Assembly (NCBI RefSeq): GCF_001423295.1
Contig: NZ_LMNG01000030.1
Location: forward strand, 212,507 to 276,506
Reading direction: 5' to 3'
DNA length: 64,000 nt
DNA from: Methylobacterium sp. Leaf112
Lineage (GTDB): Bacteria; Pseudomonadota; Alphaproteobacteria; Rhizobiales; Beijerinckiaceae
In this document: one piece after another, positions 29,852 to 37,899 of the stretch
Layout: the number at the start of each line of letters is the position of its first letter
How positions within the stretch are numbered: the stretch's first letter is position 1
Translations under genes and position numbers: made by a program
Notes under the pieces: generated by a model
What the model saw: only the letters and a program-made list of their open reading frames with translations
The model's database searches: none
Told to the model about the DNA's origin: nothing

Positions 29852-30727
29852 ATGGCGAGTTTGAAGGATCTGCGTAACCGCATCGCTTCGGTGAAGGGCA
29901 CGCAGAAGATCACCAAGGCCATGCAGATGGTCGCCGCCGCCAAGCTGCGGCGCGCCCAAATGGCCGCCGAGAGCGCGCGTCCCTACGCAGAGAAGATGTC
30001 CCAGGTGCTCGGCAACTTGGCCGCCAACCTCGTCGGCGGCGTCCAGGGTCCGAAGCTGCTCTCGGGCACCGGCTCGGAGAAGACCCACCTCCTCATCGTC
30101 TGCACGGCCGATCGAGGCCTGTGCGGCGGCTTCAACTCGTCGATCGTGCGTCTGGCCCGCGAGCACATCCGCCGGCTCACCGCCGAGGGCAAGACGGTGA
30201 AGATCGTCACCGTCGGCAAGAAGGGCTACGACCTCCTGCGCCGCCAGTACCGCGACCAGATCATCGAGAACCGCGATCTGCGCGGCAACAAGCCGGTGGA
30301 TTACGAATTCGCCGCCGAGATCGCCGACAGCGTCATCGCCCGTTTCGAGGCCGGCGAGTTCGATGTCGCGACGCTGTTCTACTCGCGCTTCCGCTCGGTG
30401 ATCGCCCAGGTTCCGACCGCCCAGAAGCTGATCCCGGCGGAACTGCCCGAGACCGGTGCCACGGCCCCGGACGCCGCCCTGCAGTTCGAGCCGAGCGAGG
30501 AGGCCATCCTCGACACCCTGTTGCCGCGCAACCTCACGGTGCAGGTGTTCCGGGCGCTCCTCGAGAACGCCGCCTCCGAGCAGGGAGCCCGCACGGGTGC
30601 CATGGATTCGGCCACGCGCAACGCCGGCGAAATGATCAAGAAGCAGACGCAGATCTACAACCGTACGCGTCAGGCCATGATCACCAAGGAACTCATCGAA
30701 ATCATCTCGGGCGCCGAGGCCCTCTAG
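29852..30727 (+). CDS. atpG: F1F0 ATP synthase subunit gamma
   Basis: A 291-residue central rotor shaft subunit. The N-terminal helix ([20 protein letters not shown]) and the C-terminal signature [15 protein letters not shown], followed by [16 protein letters not shown], which inserts into the alpha3beta3 ring, are clear. The middle domain has the [11 protein letters not shown] motif. Length is normal for alphaproteobacteria. GGAAG lies 8 bases before the ATG. It is the third gene of the F1 operon, with atpD following after 45 bp. Confidence 0.97.
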   Translation: MASLKDLRNRIASVKGTQKITKAMQMVAAAKLRRAQMAAESARPYAEKMSQVLGNLAANLVGGVQGPKLLSGTGSEKTHLLIVCTADRGLCGGFNSSIVRLAREHIRRLTAEGKTVKIVTVGKKGYDLLRRQYRDQIIENRDLRGNKPVDYEFAAEIADSVIARFEAGEFDVATLFYSRFRSVIAQVPTAQKLIPAELPETGATAPDAALQFEPSEEAILDTLLPRNLTVQVFRALLENAASEQGARTGAMDSATRNAGEMIKKQTQIYNRTRQAMITKELIEIISGAEAL

Positions 30728-30745
30728 GCCGCTCCGGCACCCTGA

Positions 30746-32233
<1,488 letters not shown>

Positions 32234-32235
32234 TC

Positions 32236-32484
32236 TTGAGCAGCAAGATCGGTCTTCTCCTCGTCGGTCTCGTCGTCGGCGCCCTGGCCGGGTACCTCAC
32301 CCGGCCCCAGGCCGCCGAAATCAAGATCGGGGATTTCAGCCTCGAAGTTCAGGGTGACAAGCCGGCGGGTACGTCCGGCGGTACCCTGACCACCGGCCAG
32401 ATGCAGCATATCGGCATCTTCGCGGTGATCGGCGCGGCCCTCGGCCTCGGGGTCGGCTTCGTCGCCGGCCGCGGCCGGGCCTGA
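32236..32484 (+). CDS. Small two-helix membrane protein inside the ATP synthase operon
   Basis: An 82-residue protein starting at TTG two bases after the atpD stop. It has a hydrophobic helix at about residues 4-20 (IGLLLVGLVVGALAGYL) and another at about 59-78 (IGIFAVIGAALGLGVGFVAG), separated by a ~35-residue polar loop rich in Gly, Thr and Lys. The Gly-zipper-like pattern in both helices suggests tight packing or oligomerisation. It is not an ATP synthase subunit I recognise: too short for subunit b and without the subunit c carboxylate helix. Its place between atpD and atpC in the same transcript hints at an assembly or accessory role, which is inference. Confidence 0.65.
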   Translation: MSSKIGLLLVGLVVGALAGYLTRPQAAEIKIGDFSLEVQGDKPAGTSGGTLTTGQMQHIGIFAVIGAALGLGVGFVAGRGRA

Positions 32485-32561
32485 CACCCTCTACGGCGCA
32501 CGGCCCCGGGCCGCGCGCCGTTCCGCACGACAGACACACCCGAACCGGGATTCGCGACGTC

Positions 32562-32963
32562 ATGGCCACCTTCCAGTTCGATTTCGTCGGTCCCGAGCGG
32601 ACGGTGTATTCCGGCCCGATCGAGGCCGTGCAGCTTCCCGGCATCGAGGGGGAGATGACCGTTCTGCCGGGCCATGCTCCGGTGCTCACCGCCCTGAAGG
32701 TTGGCGTCATCGTGATCAACGAGGCCGGCCACGCCGGCAAGCGCGTCCTCGTACGCGGCGGTTTCGCCGATATCGGGCCGACCTCCGTCACCGTCATCGC
32801 CGAACGGGCCAATCCCTTCGAGGAGATCACACCGGAATCCCTCGACCGCGATATCGCCGCCGTCGAACTCCTGCGCGATGCGACCACGGATTTCGCCAAG
32901 AAGGACGAGCTCAACGGCCAGATCGTCCAGCTTCAGGATGCAAAGGTCGCCCTCGCGCTCTGA
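32562..32963 (+). CDS. atpC: F1F0 ATP synthase subunit epsilon
   Basis: A 133-residue rotor subunit. The N-terminal beta-sandwich is clear: FQFDFVGPERTVYSGPIEAV, then LPGIEGEMTVLPGHAPVLTALK and GGFADIGPTSVTVIAERA, all quoted in short pieces. The C-terminal helical part is short, as in alphaproteobacterial epsilon. It closes the F1 operon atpHAGDC and is convergent with the CCA-adding enzyme gene only 19 bp away. Confidence 0.96.
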   Translation: MATFQFDFVGPERTVYSGPIEAVQLPGIEGEMTVLPGHAPVLTALKVGVIVINEAGHAGKRVLVRGGFADIGPTSVTVIAERANPFEEITPESLDRDIAAVELLRDATTDFAKKDELNGQIVQLQDAKVALAL

Positions 32964-32982
32964 GGTCGAACCGGCCCGAAAT

Positions 32983-34212
32983 CTACGAAGCCGCGCGCTC
33001 GAGCAAGGCCGTGCGCGCGGCTTCGTCAGCCGGGCAGCCGGCCGCGAGCCACTGCGTCCGCGCCCGTCCGAGGCGGCGCCCGATCTCCGGTCCAGCCGGG
33101 ATACCCCGTGCGACGAGGTCGGACCCGGTCAAGGGGAAGACCGGAACCGACACTTCGCCCCGTACCATCAGCCCGAGTAGATCACCGGCCTCCGCCGTGA
33201 TTTGTGATGGACACGCCCCAAGGGCGTCGCTGGCCAGGGCGATGGGCTCGGCGCCATGAGCGGCCGTCAGCCTGCGCATCTCCATCACGTCGATCACGGT
33301 TCTGCTCCGCAGAGCCACCAGCGCACGGGCATAGCGCCCGAGCCGATTCTGTTCCGCCTTCGACAGCCTCAGGCGAGCGGTCAGGCGTTCGGCATCGTCC
33401 GCCGAGAACACCGAAAGGGCCGCCAGCCGCGCCGGCGCGTCCCAGGGGTGCCGGGTCGTCCGTTCGAACCGTCGCAGGTCACCGATCCCGCCGACGAGCC
33501 GGCCGAGGAGGCCGGTCTCGCTCAGAACGGTCACGGCCGGAACCGCCCCAGGGGCGAGGAGCAGTTTCAGCAGTTCACCGCGCACGCGCTCCCGCGACAG
33601 GCCGTCGAGGGCGGCCCGGGCGCCGATGCAGGCCGCAAGCCCCTCCGCATCGGGTGCTTCGGCGCCGTAGCGGGCGTGGAAGCGGAAGAATCGGAGGATC
33701 CGCAACGCATCCTCACGGATGCGTGTCGCGGCTTCGCCGATGAAGCGCACACGGCCGGCACGAAGATCGGCGAGGCCGCCGGTCGTGTCGTGGAGGTGAC
33801 CCTCGGCATCCACCGAGAGGGCGTTGATGGTGAAATCCCGCCGCTGCGCATCGAGGCCGAAGTCGCGGCCGAACCGGACCACGGCGTGACGTCCGTCCGT
33901 CTCGATGTCCTCGCGCAACGTCGTGACCTCGAACGTCGCAGTCCCGGCCATCAGCGTCACGGTTCCGTGCTCGATACCCGTGGGGATGCTGCGCAGGCCC
34001 GCCGGCCTGGCGCACGCCACCACGGCTTCCGGCAGGAGCGTGGTGGCGAGATCGATGTCGTTGGACGGATGCCCGAGGAGCGCGTCGCGGACGCAGCCTC
34101 CGACGAGGCGGGTGTGTTCCCCCGGAACGCGCAGCGCGGCCAGGACGCGTGCGAGGCCGGGAGTCGCCAGCAGGGTGCCCAGCCCATCCGGGTCGAGGCG
34201 GTGCGCCGTCAC
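32983..34212 (-). CDS. cca: CCA-adding tRNA nucleotidyltransferase
   Basis: A 409-residue class II nucleotidyltransferase that builds or repairs the tRNA 3' CCA end. The head domain shows GGCVRDALLG and NDIDLATTLLPE with the catalytic Asp pair, then RRDFTINALSVD and EDALRILRFFRFHARYG, all diagnostic. There is no HD domain at the C-terminus, and length fits the alphaproteobacterial type. Its start overlaps the DUF6111 gene by 4 bp, making it the last gene of a four-gene minus-strand chain. Whether it is a full CCA enzyme or an A-adding version cannot be decided from motifs alone. Confidence 0.93.
   Translation of the reverse strand: MTAHRLDPDGLGTLLATPGLARVLAALRVPGEHTRLVGGCVRDALLGHPSNDIDLATTLLPEAVVACARPAGLRSIPTGIEHGTVTLMAGTATFEVTTLREDIETDGRHAVVRFGRDFGLDAQRRDFTINALSVDAEGHLHDTTGGLADLRAGRVRFIGEAATRIREDALRILRFFRFHARYGAEAPDAEGLAACIGARAALDGLSRERVRGELLKLLLAPGAVPAVTVLSETGLLGRLVGGIGDLRRFERTTRHPWDAPARLAALSVFSADDAERLTARLRLSKAEQNRLGRYARALVALRSRTVIDVMEMRRLTAAHGAEPIALASDALGACPSQITAEAGDLLGLMVRGEVSVPVFPLTGSDLVARGIPAGPEIGRRLGRARTQWLAAGCPADEAARTALLERAAS
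32985..33026. terminator. Long hairpin overlapping the 3' end of cca, likely shared terminator
   Basis: ACGAAGCCGCGCGC pairs perfectly with GCGCGCGGCTTCGT across a 14-base loop. The structure starts 21 bp after atpC and covers the last codons of the convergent cca gene. There is no T-tract. It may serve as a bidirectional 3' end for both transcripts. Confidence 0.45.
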
Positions 34213-34466
34213 TGGAAACGACCCGGCACGACCGCGCCGTTCTCCAGGCGCGGCGGTACGTAGCCGCCGCGATGGCGCTCACCGAACAGTCCGGTGGCGA
34301 CGAGGGAGAGGATCACCAGGACGATTCCCGCCATGGTCAGGCGAAAGACCTTGCCCTCCCAATGGGCATGATGGCGCGGATGCCGGCCGCTGAGGGCGAG
34401 ATAGCCCGCGAACAGCAGGAACGGCAGGAGGAAGATCAGCACTTCTTCGACGAGCTTGCGGATCAT
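34209..34466 (-). CDS. DUF6111 family membrane protein
   Basis: An 85-residue protein with two hydrophobic segments: VEEVLIFLLPFLLFAGYLAL at about residues 6-25 and LTMAGIVLVILSLVATGLFG at about 43-62, separated by a His/Arg-rich loop (SGRHPRHHAHWEGK). The C-terminus is polar with GGYVPPRLENGAVVPGRF, the usual ending of this uncharacterised alphaproteobacterial family. It overlaps the NUDIX gene start by 4 bp upstream and cca by 4 bp downstream, so it is certainly co-transcribed with them. Confidence 0.8.
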   Translation of the reverse strand: MIRKLVEEVLIFLLPFLLFAGYLALSGRHPRHHAHWEGKVFRLTMAGIVLVILSLVATGLFGERHRGGYVPPRLENGAVVPGRFQ

Positions 34467-35128
34467 GAAACTCTCATTCGCGGCGACGTGCCGGATGGGG
34501 GATACAGGCGTTCGTGGAGGTTGTTCACGATGCCGGCGGTCACGCCCCAGATCCGATGATTACCGTAGGCGATCACGTGGTAGCGCCGGGTGCGCCCTTG
34601 CCAAGTCGCGGTCTCGATTCGGCGTCGACCCGGATCGAGCAGGTAGGATAGAGGCGCCTCGAACGTGTCGGCGACTTCGTCGGGGTTGAGACGCAGGGTG
34701 GCGGCCGGATCGACGAGTCCGAGCACCGGCATCACCAGGAAGCCCGTGGCCGAGAGGTAGGGGTCGAGATAGCCGAGGGTCCGGATGGCGCCGGCCTCGA
34801 GGCCGATCTCCTCGCGGGCCTCGCGCAGGGCCGCGTCGGCGGGCGTCGCGTCGGTGGGATCGATCTTGCCGCCCGGAAAGGCGATCTGGCCGGAATGATC
34901 GCGCAGGTGTGCGGAGCGCACGGTGAACACCACGCCGAGGCCGTCGGGACGCGGCACCACCGGTACCAGCACCGCCGCATTCCGGTGTGGCCCGGGCGGC
35001 ACGACGTCGATGCCGTCGAGATCGTGGTCGCCCCGCGGATTGGCCGTCGGGTCACCCGGCCCGGGTGGTTCCGCGTCGAGATACCGGGCGGCGCGGTCGA
35101 TGAGCTCGGCGACGGCGTCGAGTCTCAT
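34463..35128 (-). CDS. NUDIX hydrolase, CoA pyrophosphatase type (NudL-like)
   Basis: A 221-residue NUDIX enzyme. The NuCoA motif upstream of the NUDIX box is present (FTVRSAHLRDHSGQIAFPGG), and the box itself reads GGKIDPTD then ALREAREEIGL, with the shifted acidic spacing typical of CoA diphosphatases rather than the canonical one. Members hydrolyse CoA and its esters to 3',5'-ADP and 4'-phosphopantetheine. The ATG at 35128 overlaps the DUF1285 stop by 4 bp, which fixes the start. The gene is second in the chain DUF1285, NUDIX, DUF6111, cca. Confidence 0.92.
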   Translation of the reverse strand: MRLDAVAELIDRAARYLDAEPPGPGDPTANPRGDHDLDGIDVVPPGPHRNAAVLVPVVPRPDGLGVVFTVRSAHLRDHSGQIAFPGGKIDPTDATPADAALREAREEIGLEAGAIRTLGYLDPYLSATGFLVMPVLGLVDPAATLRLNPDEVADTFEAPLSYLLDPGRRRIETATWQGRTRRYHVIAYGNHRIWGVTAGIVNNLHERLYPPSGTSPRMRVS

Positions 35129-35694
35129 GCGGTGGCGGTGGGTGCGATCCGGTGGAACGTGCCGCCCGCGGCGATGCCGAGCCAGCCGTCGCGTTCCTCG
35201 GCCAAAGCCACGAGATCGTAGGTCAGCGCCCGGGTCACAAGCGCCCACAGGCCGCGCCGGACGTGCACGTAGGGGCGCAAGCCGCCGGCCTCGTCCTCCT
35301 CGAACCGCAGGGCATGGTCGGAACCCACCGCCACGAGGTCGTCGACGTTGGTGCGCAGCGCGATGCGGCGGCCGTCGCCGTCGCCCTCCACCGCCATCTC
35401 GACGGCGACGAAGGCTGCATCCTCGACGGTGATTCCGACGCTTTCGACCGGCGTCACCAGCACGATGCTGCCGTCCGGCTCGCACCGGAGGATGGAAGCG
35501 AACAGCTTCACCAGGGCCGGGCGCCGGATCGGCGCACCATCGTGGAACCACGTCCCGTCGGCGGCGATGCGCATGTCGATGGCGCCGCAATAGGGCGGGT
35601 TCCACTGGTCGACGGGCGGGGGACCGCGTCGGGGCAGATCACCAAGGGCGGCGCTCAAGCGGTCGATGGTCGGGTCGGATTCGTTTGGTGCCAT
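35125..35694 (-). CDS. DUF1285 domain-containing protein
   Basis: A 189-residue protein of DUF1285, a small beta-rich family with a structurally known but functionally unassigned fold. Landmarks are PPVDQWNPPYCGAIDMRIAADGTWFHDG, read as WNPPYCGAIDMRI and DGTWFHDGAPIRR, then LVKLFASILRCEPDG and VRRGLWALVTRALTYDLV. It is the first gene of the minus-strand chain, overlapping the NUDIX gene by 4 bp. The ATG at 35694 gives the usual short N-terminus. A 250-bp gap separates it from the divergent MoxR gene. Confidence 0.87.
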   Translation of the reverse strand: MAPNESDPTIDRLSAALGDLPRRGPPPVDQWNPPYCGAIDMRIAADGTWFHDGAPIRRPALVKLFASILRCEPDGSIVLVTPVESVGITVEDAAFVAVEMAVEGDGDGRRIALRTNVDDLVAVGSDHALRFEEDEAGGLRPYVHVRRGLWALVTRALTYDLVALAEERDGWLGIAAGGTFHRIAPTATA

Positions 35695-35944
35695 GACGGA
35701 AAGATAGCGCTCGAAGCCGCCTTTGGAACGCCTGGAGGCAGGCCTGTTTCGTTGCCCGCATGCGTCCGATTCGCGACAGGAAAGGCACTGTCGAACCGAA
35801 GGCGAACGCCTGCGGCGTCGCGCCGACCTTGCCAGGGCGGCGCAAACGGCGCCACACTCGACCTGCACGGCCACCGCATGGCCGTTCCCTGACTGCTGCC
35901 ATCGACCCCCAGAAGTCGAGGCGGAACGCGAGGACCGACACCGC

Positions 35945-36949
35945 ATGACGCAAGGCTCCCAGCCGGCCACCGCCCTCGACGACGGCATCGTCGCCACGGC
36001 GGAAGCGTGTCTCGGAGCCGTCGGCGCGGCGCGTGAAGCGGTTCACAAGGTCATTTTCGGCCAGGAGCAGGTGGTCGATCTCACGCTCATCACCATCCTG
36101 GCGGGCGGCCATGGGCTGTTGGTCGGTCTCCCCGGCCTCGCCAAGACCAAGCTGGTCGAGACCCTCGGCACCGTCCTCGGCCTCGACGGGCGCCGGGTCC
36201 AGTTCACCCCGGACCTGATGCCCTCGGACATCCTCGGCACGGAAATCCTCGACGAGGATGCCAACCGGCACCGCTCGTTCCGGTTCGTGAAGGGGCCGGT
36301 CTTCACCCAGTTGCTGATGGCCGACGAGATCAACCGCGCCAGCCCGCGCACCCAGTCGGCCCTGCTGCAGGCGATGCAGGAGCATTTCGTTTCCGTGGCG
36401 GGCGAACGATACGATCTGCCGCGGCCCTTCCACGTGCTGGCGACCCAGAATCCCATCGAGCAGGAGGGCACCTACCCGTTGCCCGAGGCCCAGCTCGACC
36501 GTTTCCTGCTCGAGATCGACGTCGGCTATCCGGATCGGGCCGCCGAGCGCCGCATCCTCATCGAGACCACGGGCGTCGACGACCACAAGCCTCAGGCGGT
36601 GATGTCCACCGAGCAGCTCCTTACGGCCCAGCGCCTGGTGCGCCGCCTGCCCGTGGGCGATGCCGTGGTCGACGCGATCCTCGACCTCGTGCGTTCCGCC
36701 CGGCCCGAGGGGGGCGACCCGTTCCTCAACGGCAAGCTCCTGTGGGGGCCCGGCCCCCGCGCCAGCCAGGCCCTGACCCTGGCGGTCCGCGCCCGTGCCC
36801 TCATCGAAGGCCGCGTCGCGCCCTCCATCGCCGACGTGAAGGCCCTCGCCGAACCGGTGCTCAAGCACCGCATGGCCTTGAGCTTCGCCGCGCGTGCGGA
36901 CGGGGAGACCGTCCCGGGTCTCATCGCCCAGCTCGCGGCCAAGCTCTAG
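35945..36949 (+). CDS. MoxR-family AAA+ ATPase
   Basis: A 334-residue AAA+ protein of the MoxR family. Walker A appears as GLPGLAKTK, Walker B and sensor region as LLMADEINRASPRTQSALLQAM, and sensor 1 as LATQNPIEQEGTYPLPEAQLDRF. These proteins act as chaperone-like ATPases that mature or insert partner complexes, usually with vWA proteins encoded beside them. The start ATG at 35945 follows a short purine-poor leader and gives an ordinary N-terminus. It opens a four-gene cluster with DUF58, DUF4159 and vWA-like membrane genes; the DUF58 start is 3 bp downstream of its stop. Confidence 0.93.
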   Translation: MTQGSQPATALDDGIVATAEACLGAVGAAREAVHKVIFGQEQVVDLTLITILAGGHGLLVGLPGLAKTKLVETLGTVLGLDGRRVQFTPDLMPSDILGTEILDEDANRHRSFRFVKGPVFTQLLMADEINRASPRTQSALLQAMQEHFVSVAGERYDLPRPFHVLATQNPIEQEGTYPLPEAQLDRFLLEIDVGYPDRAAERRILIETTGVDDHKPQAVMSTEQLLTAQRLVRRLPVGDAVVDAILDLVRSARPEGGDPFLNGKLLWGPGPRASQALTLAVRARALIEGRVAPSIADVKALAEPVLKHRMALSFAARADGETVPGLIAQLAAKL

Positions 36950-36952
36950 CGC

Positions 36953-37888
36953 ATGGCCATAGCCCCCACGCGGACGGCCCCCACGCGGGTCCTCCCCGCC
37001 GAGGCCCGCGTTCCCGGGCGGCGCGAGACCGAGAGCGCCCTCGGCCTCGCCGAGCGGATGCCGCGCTTGATCCTCGAAGCGCGACGCGTCTCGACCACCC
37101 TGGCCCACGGCCTGCACGGCCGCCGCCGGGCGGGACCGGGGGAGAGCTTCTGGCAGTTCCGGCCCTTCGTCGCCGGAGAGGCCGCCGCACGGATCGACTG
37201 GCGCCGCTCCGCCCGCGACGACCGGCTCTACGTCCGCGAGCGTGAGTGGGAGGCCGCGCACAACATCTGGTTCTGGATCGACCGATCGGCCTCCATGGGC
37301 TTCGCCTCGCACCTCGCCCAGGCGCCGAAGGTCGAGCGCGCCCTGGTCCTGGCATTCGCGCTGGCCGACACCCTGGTGGACGGGGGTGAGCGTACGGGAC
37401 TTCTGGGACTGACCCGCGCCGTCACTTCGCGTCGCATAGTCGAGACCCTGGCGCAGGCGCTCGTCGGCGACCACGCCGGTCTCACACGCGACATGCCGCC
37501 CCGCGCTTCGCCGGGTCGCTTCGACGAGGCGATCCTGATCAGCGATTTCCTGTCGCCGCTCGCCGAGGTGCGCCAAGCCGTGGAGGCCATCGCGGCGCAC
37601 GGCACCCACGGCCACCTCGTGATGATCGTCGATCCCGTCGAAGAGACTTTCCCGTTCTCGGGCCAAGCCGTCCTGCACGATCCGGAAACGGACCGGACTC
37701 TGGCCATCGGCGACGCCGGAGCCTGGGGTGAGGCCTACCGTGCCCGCATCGCCGAGCATCGGGCCGGCCTCTCCGAGATCGCCCGCGCTCAGGGCTGGAC
37801 CCTGACCATCCACCGCACCGACCGACCGGCCAGCGAAGCCGCCCTTCGCCTGCTCACCCTCGTCGCCGCCGCGCGCGGGACCGGCTGA
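36953..37888 (+). CDS. DUF58 domain-containing protein
   Basis: A 311-residue DUF58 protein, related to vWA-like partners of MoxR ATPases. The diagnostic pattern is visible: HGRRRAGPGESFWQFRPFVAGE, read as GPGESFWQFRPF, then RIDWRRSARDDRLYVREREWEA and a vWA-like strand NIWFWIDRSASMGF, where DRSASM resembles a MIDAS motif (DxSxS). It starts 3 bp after moxR and ends 11 bp before the DUF4159 gene, so it is co-transcribed. No membrane segment is clear. Confidence 0.88.
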   Translation: MAIAPTRTAPTRVLPAEARVPGRRETESALGLAERMPRLILEARRVSTTLAHGLHGRRRAGPGESFWQFRPFVAGEAAARIDWRRSARDDRLYVREREWEAAHNIWFWIDRSASMGFASHLAQAPKVERALVLAFALADTLVDGGERTGLLGLTRAVTSRRIVETLAQALVGDHAGLTRDMPPRASPGRFDEAILISDFLSPLAEVRQAVEAIAAHGTHGHLVMIVDPVEETFPFSGQAVLHDPETDRTLAIGDAGAWGEAYRARIAEHRAGLSEIARAQGWTLTIHRTDRPASEAALRLLTLVAAARGTG

Positions 37889-37899
37889 GGATCGTTACC

